From positions 4,502,630 through 4,566,629 of the forward strand of contig CM034607.1 of NCBI GenBank assembly GCA_020091685.1: a stretch of DNA of 64,000 nucleotides, written 5' to 3'. This document shows positions 1 to 12,060 of this stretch, piece after piece. The position numbers were made by a program, and so were the translations under genes. The notes under the pieces were generated by a model that worked only from the letters and a program-made list of their open reading frames with translations, searched no databases and was not told where the DNA came from. Source of the stretch: Lutjanus erythropterus. Taxonomy: Eukaryota; Chordata; Actinopteri; Lutjaniformes; Lutjanidae. The stretch's first letter is position 1; the number at the start of each line of letters is the position of its first letter.

Positions 1-740
1 AGTGGATCTGCCTCAGTCAACAGTGAAGTGAGGGCAGAGCCTCCTGTCAGCAAAAGGAGCCTAGCATCATTAAGGAGTGACCTCTGACCTCTCTGCTTCT
101 TTAAAACAGAGACTGCTGACCAGGACAGGCAGTCGAGGCATGCTCGCGCTCCGTCTCCCTTCTCTGCGAGCTCTGTGACTGCAGCCCGCCCTCGTTTATT
201 TCCTCCCTCTTTTATCCTCTCATTAAGTCTCCATTCCTCCCTTCACATCTCCTTCTTATGAGAAATAAACAACCCTCGTCGTGCGCGAACCCAGCCTTCC
301 CTCCCTTCACATTCCACGCTGAGGTAAAGCCATGATCAAGACGCTCTCTGTAACATAAAAAGGTTGCAGTCGGGGGATGTGACATGAAAAGGCAGAGACG
401 AGGTGATTGATGGTGATTGGTTGAGGGCAGGTCTCATGTTCAAGTCGCTCCTCTTTTGTTCTTGCACCTCCGCTGAGATGGGTTAGCGGTGGCATGCTAA
501 TGCTGGCAGCCCAGCAGCCATGAAAAAAGATCCTTGGCCGGCCTGTGTGGTCTCATTAACAGCCTGTAATCCCATCATGGCTGATGCTAATAGATTATGA
601 TGCTGCCTCCGCGTAACAAAAGCTACGGGCCTAATCCTACATCCCCTCTGTATTATGGATTCATCCCTGAGCCTCTAAACACAACCTCTACACCCGCGTT
701 TTGTATCCCGACAGCTCTCATTCTCATTCAACACATTTAT
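1..740. promoter_or_regulatory. Candidate conserved non-coding block
   Basis: I see no gene and no recognisable repeat here. Composition is balanced and the stretch 460-720 is dense in homeodomain-type words (several TAAT cores, and TAATCC twice near 565 and 633). That texture is typical of deeply conserved non-coding elements in introns of developmental loci. The open frames at 307-495 and 597-794 have no recognisable protein content. No alignment was done, so this is a pattern-based guess. Confidence 0.3.
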
Positions 741-944
741 TTTTGTGTTCTTAAAGCACAGAACACACCTCAATACCTGAATATGAAGATCTAAAAGTTC
801 ATTCCTCTGGGGAGCAGTTACAGTACATTTAATGACTTGGTGGTGATGCTCAAAAGTCAAGGAATCAGAAAACGTCATCTTTCCAGAACTATGAACATCC
901 ACAAAATTTCATGGCCGTTACTTGTCATGACTTAATATTAATTT
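741..944. other. Intronic DNA, nothing recognised
   Basis: Low-complexity AT-rich intron between the preceding block and the hAT-like element; no repeat or coding signal seen. Positions 937-944 are the left target duplication of the next element. Confidence 0.5.
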
Positions 945-2082
945 TAGTGCTGTCAGGCGATTAAAAAAATTAATCTAATTAATTACAGGATTTGTAATTA
1001 ATTAATCTAATTAATCGCATTTTAATCTCATATCTGCTAAAGGTCCCCAAATAAAGAATTTGAATTCTAGGACATTACAAAATTGTAGTGCATGACTAAT
1101 CAATTGAATACACAAGGTACAAATCACTGCGTTCTTGTTAATAGTCCCGTCTTTGTTCTTTTTATAAATAAACTTGCCGTTCAAAGGTCCAAGTAAGCTT
1201 GCCTCGCTCTTAGGGCTGCAACGGATCAAAAACCTCACGGTTCGGATCGTATCACGGGTTTGAGTCACGGATCGGATCATTTCTTGGATCAGCAAAAAAG
1301 AAAAAAGTGGTGGGATTAGAGTTAAATTATTTTAAAATGCACTTGTCTTTGATCTTTGTCTGTCTGTAATTATCACCATAGTTATGTAATGTAATAATAA
1401 TGATAATAGTAATGATAATGGTAATATATTAAAAACTTCAAACGTATACAGTGCTGTACTATGTACATACTATACATATATTAGATCATTATACACTGTA
1501 CAGTATAATATACAACTACGCTCTGTAGTCTGACTCAATGTCCCGCCTACAGCAGCACATCTGATTGGTTAGAAGTCACGATCAATCAGCAGACACACTG
1601 TGTGACAGACGGGGTGAGACAGAGCTGCAGCGGTGAGCAGAGAGGAGCTGTGTAGAAGTTAAGACAGCTGGTATCACCAAAGTTTCAATCAACATCACAG
1701 TTTGATGATCTGTTTCCATGGTGATAGCAGAGTTACATCAGTGAAAAAAGTTATGGTCTGGATTTCACTCGAGGCGACGTGACGACTTTTAAATCAGTCG
1801 CTCTTCACAGAGATGCGCTGCATACAGCCGCATCTGTCCTCTTTTCACTGCAACTCTGCATTGAGATTTCAAGTATTATAACTTATACAAAAGTAACAGT
1901 GACAGTAAAACTATGATGCTCACATGTGGTCCGCGGATCACACGCGTGCCGAACTCAATGGGCCAAATTTAAAATGCTTGCGCATTGACTTGCCACCCAT
2001 GATTAATTGCGTTAATTTTTATAGCGCGTTAATTTGCAGCGTAATTAATTAATCTAATTAACGCGTTAAACTGACAGCCCTA
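945..2082. mobile_element. hAT-like non-autonomous element with perfect 8-bp target duplication
   Basis: The left end reads TAGTGCTGTCAG and the right end, reverse-complemented, TAGGGCTGTCAG; both continue into AT-rich sub-terminal repeats built from TTAATCTAATTAAT. The flanks 937-944 and 2083-2090 are both ATTAATTT, a perfect 8-bp duplication as made by hAT transposases. There is no transposase frame, so it is a MITE-type or deletion derivative. A second, unrelated repeat occupies its middle. It resembles a repeat with GCGTTAA-rich ends that is common in fish genomes. Confidence 0.85.
1211..1955 (+). mobile_element. Second element nested in the hAT-like element (right end approximate)
   Basis: At 1211 the sequence switches to TAGGGCTGCAACGGATCA followed by repeated CACGG/CGGATC words, a recognisable terminal motif of another fish repeat. 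Internal sequence up to about 1955 (GGTCCGCGGATCACACGCG near 1927) belongs to the same type. I cannot find a right terminal repeat or target duplication, so it may be truncated, and the end is approximate. It carries no coding capacity. Confidence 0.5.
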
Positions 2083-2865
2083 ATTAATTTGGCTCAAAGT
2101 TTTAGATGAATTGACCGACATCTTCATCCTTAAAGCTGCATTTAGGGTTGTTACGGTATCAATACCTCTATTGGAAAATACAGCCGAAAATGATGGTATC
2201 ATATCTGCAAGTACATGTTTATCAGGAGCAAATAATTGTAACACCTCTAGCTGCATTAATTAGTTTTTGGCCACTTGGGTGTAGAACCCCAGAACAAGCT
2301 AAAAATATCATATTTGACATAAACAGTACGCAAGTTGTTATGACTAATATGTTAGCAAACTATTGTCTGTTTTAGGGTTTGTACAGCTTTTCAAGCATTT
2401 AATTCAAGCACTTTTAAGGTATCTAAATTGTCACTATAAATGTAATTGCTGAAAATAAAGTTTTCAGAATTCCTTTATACCCAGAGAAGTCGATCTATAT
2501 TGTCACATTGTTTATTTTACCAGCTGTTCATATTAAAGATCATGTTTGTCACATCACATAAACACCCAGCCAAATTTGAATGATTAAAAAAATCGCTAAG
2601 TGTGTAAAATTACGATGAGCAGTTTCCTCTGCTCTGAAACACCGCTGTCTCAGTGTCAAACACCACTACGACCTGAGAACAACCTGAGACATGATATAGC
2701 AGCTTTATTGGATGTCTGAGCCACCAGAGCCAGATGACGGTGACAGGATGGTATGTTTTTTTTCTTCTGTGTCGGGTTGTTGGAACTGAAGTGAGCAGAA
2801 GTGAACTGCTGGACTGATTTGGACTGAGAGAGTTGCTGAGATGGTACTTTTGTAAATTGACTATT

Positions 2866-2892
2866 AGGGAGGGGGAGGGGGAGGGGGAGGCG
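2866..2892 (+). repeat. (GGGAGG)n-type G-rich tract, quadruplex-capable
   Basis: Four to five G runs of three or more separated by single A bases fit the G-quadruplex pattern on the plus strand, which is the template strand for the UBE2E transcript. Confidence 0.7.
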
Positions 2893-3063
2893 GTGTCGTT
2901 TGTACCTTTAATTTCAAATATTAAATGTTTTTTTTCCACTTACATGAGTGACTGTGTAGATGAAACACCAGTTTATGTTGAAAATCAAGCTTTTTTTCAA
3001 GGAGTATATCTGAATTCAAGCATATTCCTGACCTTGAAAAACATAACTGTTAAAATTAAGCAA

Positions 3064-3085
3064 ACACACACACACACACACACAC
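3064..3085. repeat. (CA)n microsatellite
   Basis: Eleven dinucleotide units, uninterrupted. Confidence 0.95.
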
Positions 3086-3359
3086 TTTTGACTATCAAAT
3101 AAGTGTAACTGCACATTTTGTACGCTTTTGTACAGTTATGTTACAGACTCTCCACCTCCCTACACTCGTATTTTGAGTGTAATTCATTTGCCAAAAAAGA
3201 GACACAATAAAGAAAGTTAAAGATATGTTTGACTAATGCTATATTTTTTTTGTTCAAATCTTCTGGAGATACTGCAGTAATATTGTTATTAAGAATTATT
3301 TTGGTCATGATAATTGTGTGGTGAAAACTGATATTGTGGCAGCCCTACTACAAACCCTG

Positions 3360-4340
3360 CTATTTACACATCCAATAGACACGAATCAACGTGATCGTTC
3401 GTTTGAGCATCACATCGCCAAGTCATTCAACTAAATATTAGAGCCTTCTTATAGTTTTGCAAGCCGCTAAAGTTCCCTATACATGTAAAAGGTCCACTTT
3501 TGGCTCAGCAGTGATGGATCATGTTCCTCTATCATTAACTCAGCTCTCTTCATTTACTGTCCACATTTAATAGTCATTTTGGGTAAAAGGAATGAAAAGC
3601 AATTGAACTGATTTATAGTTTTACAAGAAGGCAGTCATCATGACATCTCTTAAATGAGAAAGAAGAGAAAGGTTTGGTTTAAAGGAGTGAATGTGCTGAA
3701 TGGCTGATCATCCGTAAGTCTAAGCTTGACTTTATGGCGCTTCATGGCACGTTAAACAGCCTATTTCACAAGTTTGAAAATGAGAGTGATATCATGCTGA
3801 GGAAGATAAAGTGTGCTGCGGAATTTAGTTCAAAGCCATGAGGAAATTAGAGTTGATAGAGGGGGATAATGTTAGTCAGAGGACTCTAATCTCTCAGCCT
3901 GTCATTGGGTGGCTCTGCTGCGCGGGTCCTGGAAGGGACTGATGTTGGACCAAAACACGAATGCTGAAGCAATGCCCTTGCCACCCTCCACCTCTATCTA
4001 AGAGTATCAGCCTTAACTGGCATTATCATCCTAACATTAGTGAGTGAGCCAGCGCAGTGAGCAGCTGCAGCTGTCGGATTGGTGGCGGCGAGCCGGTGAG
4101 CTGCTGGATGGCGCAGCTCACAGCCAGGCTGGAAAAACAAAGCAGCAGGAGGCCAAGAGTTTAGATGAGCTCTGTTTCTCCCCTCAGCGTGGACTGCCAG
4201 GAGGGAGGCAGTTTTTAGCTGGTCAGGAGGGACTGAGGAGGACGATGTGTCTTTTGGGGAGTCGTGTTTCACACCAGACAACAGATAACATACCCAAGGC
4301 CGTAGCAAAACTGACAATCAATTTAATTTGTTGTAAAAAT
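3360..4340. promoter_or_regulatory. Candidate conserved non-coding block
   Basis: About 1 kb without recognisable repeats, becoming GC-rich after 3890. It has two CCAAT-box-like words in inverted form (ATTGGGTGG near 3904 and ATTGGTGG near 4078), E-box-like CAGCTG near 4065, and AT-rich homeodomain-like words at 3620-3700. Open frames on both strands at 3994-4346 overlap each other and show no protein family. The texture suggests an enhancer-type element. Conservation is not tested. Confidence 0.35.
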
Positions 4341-4489
4341 ACGTAATGCGTTCAGCATGAGATGACAAATTATACCACAAATCAAATACACAGCAGCACA
4401 GAGGTTTTATTTAGGCAACTGTTGTTCTTCCAAACTGTGTGACTGCAGTTCTACAGAACAGTACTAGTACCAGGCATAAAGGTGATATA

Positions 4490-5835
4490 AGCATTTTGAG
4501 AATTAAGCTGAAATGTTGAGAATTAAGTCAGACACTTTGGACTTTATTCTCAACATTTTAAACTTAATTCTCCACATTTCGACTTTATTGTCAATATTTC
4601 ACCTTGATTCTTGACATTTTTAGCATATTCTCAACGCTACAGTCAGACGCTATGGAATCTGTTTTTCTTTATTCTCAAACTTTTAAGCTTATTCTGGACA
4701 TTTTGACTTTATTTTCTACATTTTGACTTTATTCTCGGCATTTCGACTTTATTGTAGACATTTTGACAATATCGTTGACATTTCAACTTTATTCTTAACA
4801 CTTCAACTTTATTCTCAACAATTTTGACTTTGTTCCTGCGATTTCAACTTTATTCTTGACATTTTGAGCCTATTCTCAATAGAGGTGTCCTGATCCAATA
4901 TTGATATCGGATATCAGTCCGATATCAGCCAAAAAATGAGTATCGGATTTTATCGGACTGCATCTACAATCTCCGATATAAGCGCTCTGATAAAGCAGTC
5001 CATTTTCCAGTCCAGCACTTCTATCCATAGGTGACTCTGATTGCTGACTATTGTTCTCTGTTTGAGTAACATCACTTGATCAAGCCTTTTCTAACAGTTC
5101 ACACTACAAAATAAGTAATAAAAGTATGTATGATTCGTGCTGATATTGTATTGGATCGATATCGGTATCGGCCAATACTCAAGGCTGCAATATCGGTATT
5201 GTATCAGAAGTGAAAAAGTTGTATCTGGACATCCCTAATTCTCAACACTAAAGTCAAACAATATGGACTTTATTCTCAACATTTTTTCTTTATTCGCAAA
5301 ATTTTAAGTTTATTCCGGACACTCTGACTTTATTCTCGATATTTCAACTATATTCCCCACATTTCCATCTTTATTCCTGATAGTTTGACTTCAACTTTAT
5401 CCCTGAGACTTCACTTTTACTTTTGACATTTCGAGCATATTCTTAACGCTAAAATCAGACACTGTGGATTTTATTCTCAACATTTTTTTTATTCCCAAAT
5501 TTCAAGTTTATTTTCTACATTTTGACTTCATTCTCAACATTTTGATTTTCGACATTTCAGATTTGACTGTTGACACTTCAGCTTTATTCTCAACCAATCT
5601 GACTTTATTCCCGAGACTTCAACTTTATTCTTGACATTTTGAGCATATTCTCAACACTTAAATGAAATTCATGACATTTCGACTTTTTTGTTGACATTTT
5701 GATTTTATTCGTAAGATCTCAAACTTTATTCTTAACATTTGGACTTTATTCTGAATATTTGGACTTTATTCTTGGCACCTTAACTTTATTTTCAACATTT
5801 CAATTTAATTCTTGAAATGCAAAATAAACAAAATG
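4490..5835. repeat. Degenerate tandem repeat (minisatellite) of about 20-24-bp units, split by a MITE
   Basis: The motif ACTTTATTCTCAACATTT, with variants of each base, recurs dozens of times from about 4497 to 4879 and again from 5238 to 5830. Longer-order words such as GAGCATATTCTCAACGCT also recur, hinting at a higher-order unit of several monomers. The array is interrupted by a hAT-like MITE at 4880-5237. It is an old minisatellite with no coding content. Confidence 0.8.
4880..5237. mobile_element. hAT-like MITE inserted in the minisatellite, 8-bp duplication
   Basis: A 358-bp element. The left end is TAGAGGTGTCC and the right end, reverse-complemented, TAGGGATGTCC. The interior is rich in GATATCGG words, a hallmark of a very common fish MITE. 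Flanks 4872-4879 and 5238-5245 are both ATTCTCAA. The host array elsewhere reads GAGCATATTCTCAACGCT, showing that a single such site was split and duplicated. No transposase. Confidence 0.88.
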
Positions 5836-5900
5836 CTGCCCTAATTCTCTACTGTATAGTTTCAGTTTGTACTGACCCTCCAGTGTGTATTCTGTTACTC

Positions 5901-6060
5901 AGGGCTGGGTATCAAAAAACCCTTTGATACTGGTGCCAATAGAATACTTGAATTCCAGTACTGATAACTTCTTTTATACCTTACATTGAGGAATTTAATT
6001 GTTTTTTCTGCTATCTCTTTCTTTCTATTTAACAAAATAAAGCCAACTTCTTAAATGTGT
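5901..6060. repeat. Fragment of a dispersed repeat beginning GGGCTGGGTATC
   Basis: The words GGGCTGGGTATC and TTTGATACTGG mark the end of a fish repeat. Related ends occur near 6369 (AGGCTGGGTCAT) and 29261 (AGCTGGGTATCC). Boundaries are unclear. Confidence 0.35.
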
Positions 6061-6068
6061 CAGTGTTC

Positions 6069-6330
6069 TCATAAACACATTTTCCTCCCTTTAGTGTCTG
6101 AATGTGTGAGAAGATGAGCGAGAAATGACTCACATCCAACCTTATCATTTGCTTAAATTATTACTGTGGATGCAGCATAATAGGCTGCACGGGAGACATA
6201 TGCCAAGTAGTTATTGAGAAATCATCATGAAGTCATTCACACAGCGAAGTCTACAGCATGATGCCTGTCTTTTTTCAAACAAAGCTGGGAAATATGTCGG
6301 GAGTTTTTGAGGTTTTATACAGAGCCCATG
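6069..6330 (+). repeat. Copy 1 of an inverted duplicated segment (partner at 32366-32535)
   Basis: Positions 6069-6238 match the reverse complement of 32366-32535 over 170 bases without a gap, with 8 mismatches by my count (about 95%). Weaker similarity continues to about 6330 (shared TGAGGTTTTATAC near 6308) after an indel. The core holds TGACTCA, an AP-1/MAF-type site, and AT-rich words. The left flank does not match. It may be a dispersed repeat of unknown type or a duplicated regulatory segment. Confidence 0.7.
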
Positions 6331-6364
6331 CTTACACTTTCTATGACAAAATGGTTTTGACTGA

Positions 6365-7660
6365 TGTAAGGCTGGGTCATACTTCAATTACTGTTTGATA
6401 CCGACCAAAATGTGTCCCATAGCATCAAATAATACTGAAAGTTGTCTGGTCAGATCAGCAATCTAGTTAATTTATTATCTGATCAGGCTGTTCCTGATTC
6501 AAACAAAAACTTTGCTGTATTTTATGTCAGGGAAATACTCAGATGGCTGCTTTTATTTAGAGGTTTCTTTTGTTAAATTAAGTTTAGAAAACATTTATTT
6601 TCATAAAAGCAAGGTATTGTTTGACAGAGGTTTCACCAGAATCTCACGTGACTGTATCACAGCACAGACCTCCAGAAAATCTAGCAAATGGACATTGAGT
6701 TGAGATTGTTTTGTCAAATTCTTGTTTCCAAGGTTAAGAATGAACTTTCACTCTCAATGAAAAGTGTCAACACACTATATTTCCCAGAATAAGCACAACT
6801 TATTCATGCATGCAGAATGAAGTTTTGGATGCTAAAAGCAGCTGTATAAGAAATGAACACAACTTAAATAGTCTAGAAATGATGATTTATATGAGGAAAT
6901 AGAATTATGAGTAAGGTGACCACACAAAAGGTCGATCAGCACTAACAGGATTTAGAGATTTGGTATCCAGACCTATCCAACACGGTGCCCCGTGAAGAAA
7001 ACAAAAATGAGCAGCCATGAGACAATTTTCAGCAGTTTATGTGATATGCAGTCCTCATTAGAGCTGCTGAAAATATGGCACGACTGATCCTAAAAAGAAG
7101 GTAATCCCAGAAAACATGGTTGCTGTCTCTTTGGTGCCAGTTTCAATTTACTTTCAGTGGCATCGCTTTTCTGTATTTGCAGTTTAAATCACCTCTTGGA
7201 GCTGAACCAAAAACAACACACAAGATTACCCTGGAATTGGCAGCGGATATTCACACTCCCTGCACAGTGATTCCAAAAGATTCTTGTGTCACTATGACCT
7301 TTTCTTGAACACCACAGTTACATGAAAACTTCCCTTCCACAACAACTTTGGTTAAAGTAATCTTCTTCAATATCTTCTACACACATTACACATGTTAGAA
7401 AATAGTTGGCGACAATGTGTGAAAAGGCTCAGAACTGAATTGTGGGGTTAGACATGAAACTCTTGCTCATGATTGCTGTACAAGATCTTTAAAAGATCAT
7501 GGCTTGATTTTCATTGAATCTGCTGTGAATATTCAAGGTCCCAAGAGGATGAATCCTAACTTTTGGCAGGCTTTCTGTACTATTGCTGCAGGTCTCCTAA
7601 ACAACTCTCTTTCACTTCTCAACCATAATCCAAAGCGAGTTACACACTCCATATCCTAAA
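6365..7660. other. Intronic DNA with weak repeat fragments
   Basis: 6369-6440 carries the AGGCTGGGTCAT/TTTGATACC words of the repeat seen at 5901. Around 7525-7565 the phrase CCAAGAGGATGAATCC is a fragment of the dispersed repeat seen better at 22684-23130. The rest is AT-rich, without coding signals; the short open frames at 6512-6703 and 7120-7308 are not recognisable. Confidence 0.4.
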
Positions 7661-8160
7661 ATATTTTCTTATTTACTTTCTTGTATTTATTTTTACAACA
7701 TGCGTCTCTAGATAGCTGATAGAGGTTAGCCAGTGAGTATTTCTAGACTTGAAACCAAAACCCAGGGCAAAATCAGAGGCACGACTCAAACCGAGGGAGG
7801 TGGCAACCGCTGTCAGCCTGTCTACTGTGTAAATACTGACACACACTTGCATCAGCAGAACACACACATATCCCCACAAACCCACAGCCTCGCTGGAAGG
7901 AAGCCAAGTGCTGGCTGCGTGCATATCAGAAGGGGAGACAATAACAAGAAGCAGTTAAAGGATAGCAGGTGATAGTGCCAAAAAAACAGACAAGACAGGT
8001 AATTTTTCACCCTCCATTAAAAGTCAAAATATAGAATTTAAAAGTTTATGTAAACATGAAGCAGTTTTAACAGCACAACTGGCTTTAGGGTCTGTGATAT
8101 TCTGTATTTTTCTTATGTCAACAAATCTGATGTGCAGCCCAAAACCAGCAATGAATGCAT
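7661..8160. other. Single-copy-looking intron, nothing recognised
   Basis: 7733-7972 is more GC-balanced and lies open on both strands, but the two translations conflict and neither shows a family motif. I make no functional call. Confidence 0.4.
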
Positions 8161-8164
8161 CCTA

Positions 8165-8490
8165 CTGACAAGTACTGTGTGTGTGTATCAAAGGCTGATA
8201 TATCTTCTTCCTCTGTGCAACAGAGCTCTATTATTGTCCAAAAACTATTAAAAACACATCAGTGAGTCACACTGTTGCACTGGGTGAATGTTCCTTCATT
8301 ACCATGAACACACACACACTGTAGTTTATTTTGACTCAATCCCACATACACCACCCTGTTGCCAGAAATACCCACTAGAGCACCAAATGTGGATTAATCC
8401 TCCGCTGAAAATAGTCCTGAGCAAATGCACTATTTCCTCCTGTTTGAGTAGTGCTTTTTTTTTTTTTTTTAAATGACAGTGACCAGCTGA
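8165..8490 (+). repeat. Dispersed repeat, copy 1 (direct partner at 52325-52565)
   Basis: From about 8300 the sequence shares long identical words with 52325-52565 (GTTTATTTTGACTCAATCCC, ACTAGAGCACCAAATGTGGA, AATGCACTATTTCCTCC with one change), ending in a poly-T/AAATG tail in both. Same orientation, 44 kb apart. The T-rich tail suggests a retroposed element, but I see no tRNA-like head. Confidence 0.65.
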
Positions 8491-8497
8491 TTTAAGA

Positions 8498-9604
8498 GTC
8501 TAGACCAATCATCCCCAAAGACTGGGTCACGGGAGATTTTATTTGGGTCACCAAATAACTAAAAGACTGTGGAAGAAATTCTGCTAATTTAAGATTTATA
8601 CATGTTGTAGGGCTGCAACTAAGGATTATTTTCAGAGTGGATCAATCGGTGGATTATTTTCTCATTTAATCAATTAATCAGTTTTCCCTGTAAACCTAAA
8701 GTGACATCCTCAAATGTCTTGTTTTGTCCAGAATTCAAAGATATTTACTTTACTGTCGGAGAGGAGTAAAGAAAACACAATATTCATATTTAAGAAGCTG
8801 AAATCAGAGAATTTTGACTTTTTTTCTTACAAAATTACTCAAGCTGATTAATCAACTATCAAAATAGTTGGTGATTTTAATTTAATAATCAATTAATAAT
8901 TGATTAATTGTTGCAGCTCTATATGTAGTACACCTTTCATAAAGCATTTAAAATGTGTATATGGTTTTACTGATAAGAGGGAAAAATCAGAGTCTGTTAA
9001 TTCTGCCTGAATGCATTTATTTTGTCTCATTTATTACGTAGGCTAAAACATTGGGTCCCAAACTGGGGTCCAGGCCCCCCTAAGGGGGACGGCAAAAATC
9101 ACAGGGGGTCCCCAAGGTTTGGTCTGCTCTGAGGTCGTCAGAATGAGAACTACAATAACAGTTTGTACAAAAGTACACAAAACTCTGTGATAATGAATCA
9201 TTATTCTTTTGGTCTTGGTGAGTGTGTCTACTCTGTTGGGTTATTAAAAGAATAATATTACACTTATACCAGAAAAGAGACATTTACTGAAGGTAAAGAG
9301 AAACAATTATTAGTGATAATATTTAACAGGACAGTTTTGGAATTAATCACGTATTCTAGTAGTAAGTATAAAGTATTTAACAAGTGTATATGACATCAAT
9401 AACATGCTGCAAGATAACATAAAGTGATGTAGAAATGACTGTAAAAATGGTGATAGTAAAAAAAAAGTCAGGAATGTTCATTTATGCAGAAATAAACTCT
9501 TGTCAAGATTTCTTAAAAGGTCGATTGTAAATTGGGTTGTCATGGTTTGTCATTTAAAAATGTGGGTCGCCAGAATAAAAGTTTGGGAAACACTGGTCTG
9601 GACC
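8498..9604. mobile_element. Composite repeat with inverted ends, containing a nested hAT-like MITE
   Basis: The left end TCTAGACCAATCATCCCCAAA resembles the reverse complement of the right end, TCCAGACCAGTGTTTCCCAAA. A further similar end (GGGTCCCAAACTGGGGTCC) lies at 9054. This is the look of a fish repeat whose ends read CAGTGGTTCCCAAACTGGGG. It is split by a MITE at 8608-8921. No coding sequence; exact units are uncertain. Confidence 0.5.
8608..8921 (+). mobile_element. hAT-like MITE, family A, copy 1
   Basis: Starts TAGGGCTGCAACTAAGG and ends TTGCAGCTCTA. It contains the family-A signature words: GATTATTTTC near the left end, CAAATGTCTTGTTTTGTCC in the middle, AAGAAGCTGAAATCAGAGAA, TTTTGACTTTTTTTC, and TATCAAAATAGTTGG near the right end. 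The flanks CATGTTGT and TATGTAGT match at 6 of 8 positions. No transposase. Confidence 0.82.
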
Positions 9605-10720
9605 AAACCAGGTAGGCGTGAAAATGCCTTTAGTTACATTATGGTCAACTGAGCCAAAAGCTTTTTAGCCACATTTTCATCATGAATGTTTAATGTCCTC
9701 TAAGCCATCTTTGTTATGTATAATTAATATGATTACAGGTGTTGTTCTTTATCAGCAGGTTAGTGAAAAGGCCTTGTGTTTGTATCAGCCTCTATAGAAA
9801 AGATTCTGTGCAGTAAAAACTGTTGTCATTCTCTAAGTCTGGTTGTTAGAACTGTTTGTGCTCAGTGTTCACCGCAGTAACATCCTTTTAAAGCTGGATT
9901 TACTGTCTTGTTCGCTAAAATACTGTTCTCCATCTGGGTTTGGAGACAAGCAGCTAAAACATTTATTACACTGAAGTGATGTTCCTTAGCAAACGCTTAC
10001 AGAGGAAGATTCAGACAGGGATTTTGTGGGACTGTGGATGAATTTAATCATAAATCAGTTCATCAGCCACAAAACAATCTACGTGGAGCGCTGCTCGGGT
10101 GTGAAAAAAGTGTCCCTGTGGTGCTCTTCAATCTGGGGATCCAAACTTTGAATTTCTTCAACAGTTTATAAATCAGTTACTTTTGTTCTTTCCGAGACCT
10201 GGCAGAAATGTTACCAAAATGCTGCAACATGTCAAGCAGCTAGATCAACTTCTAAAGATTTGGCCGTGGAGGATTAAGTCACAGATTTACTAATCTGGGA
10301 CATTTGTGTATAATGTGTGCCTCTACAAATTCATGCAGTTTGTTAAATAAGACCCTGCATTAAAACACTAATTAGCTCATTTGTCCATTTGTCCTTCTTG
10401 ACAAATAATGTAGCACATTTCATTTCTTTTCTTTCTCTCAGATCTTTCTTTTAATTCTGCTCTACTCTTTTACTTGTTTGTTATGGAGAAAAGGTCAAGT
10501 AACACTTTTCATCATAGTTTTTGTTCATGACATTAACAGCTCCTGTAGAAACCATTGGGTCTAAGTGTTTGAGAGAGTGTGGGGACATCAGGAAGTATTG
10601 AAAGACGGACTAACACACTAACATGAGTTGCTGGCAAGAAGAAAAATATACCATCCATTCTTGAGAATTGGGACACATTATGTCCTGCCAAATAAAAAAT
10701 TGTAACTTTATTGATACCAA

Positions 10721-10722
<2 letters not shown>
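9605..10722. other. Intronic DNA, nothing recognised
   Basis: AT-rich sequence without repeat-family words, coding signals or notable GC-balanced blocks. Confidence 0.45.

Positions 10723-10770
<48 letters not shown>
10723..10770. repeat. (TA)n microsatellite
   Basis: About 21 pure TA units followed by GTATATGTA. It lies 0.6 kb downstream of the UBE2E exon in transcript terms. Confidence 0.95.
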
Positions 10771-11521
<751 letters not shown>

Positions 11522-11793
11522 TTAGGGAGGAAAAGACACTCTAATCGTGTAACTCAATTCTCTCTGCAGCAGCAAGGGAGTGAATAAATAAAGTGAGTGA
11601 TTATCAGCTGTTAAATCAGCTGCACAAAGCTGCCATTTGGAGTTCTTATCCATTAGAAGATTATGCCACATTACTACAGTGTATATAACAAAGAGGGTAT
11701 CTGTAAGCCAGGAAAAATGATGAGCATGATGTCATGTGTGTGACTGATCTGTCTGGGATCTGAAGGCAAGCATGAAACACACACAAAACAACC

Positions 11794-11795
<2 letters not shown>

Positions 11796-11873
<78 letters not shown>
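11796..11873. repeat. (CA)n microsatellite, (UG)n in the transcript
   Basis: About 39 uninterrupted CA units. In the minus-strand transcript this is a (UG)39 tract some 340-420 nt upstream of the exon's acceptor, the kind of sequence bound by TDP-43 and CELF proteins. Functional relevance is inference. Confidence 0.97.
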
Positions 11874-11875
<2 letters not shown>

Positions 11876-11984
11876 AACAGGAAGGTGTTGAGCAGCAGCA
11901 GCAGCTCTGTTTCCTCAGTGTTCATCAGCGCTTCACCGTTGGGCAGCTGGCTGCTGCCGAGCTCCATTGTTGCCTTGATTCATG

Positions 11985-11985
<1 letters not shown>
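11874..11985. other. Spacer between two (CA)n tracts
   Basis: GC-balanced single-copy sequence with short CAG repeats (GAGCAGCAGCAGCAGCTC near 11890) and CAGCTGGCTGCTGCCG. Nothing is recognised as coding. Confidence 0.35.
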
Positions 11986-12033
<48 letters not shown>

Positions 12034-12060
12034 CGTACACAGTCACACACAAAAACACAC
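11986..12060. repeat. (CA)n microsatellite with degenerate tail
   Basis: Pure CA for 22 units (11986-12029), then imperfect ACAC-rich sequence to about 12060. Again (UG)n in the UBE2E transcript. Confidence 0.95.

Larger units (their letters stand above)
2143..3347. mobile_element. Probable MITE-type repeat with degenerate terminal inverted repeats
   Basis: The left end TAGGGTTGTTACGGTATCA resembles the reverse complement of the right end, TAGGGCTGCCACAATATCA, and the interior is AT-rich repeat-like DNA with no coding sequence. I could not match an 8-bp target duplication (GCTGCATT against CTACAAAC). It may therefore be two partial copies of one family, not one intact element. It contains a G-rich tract and a short (CA)n. 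Confidence 0.4.
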
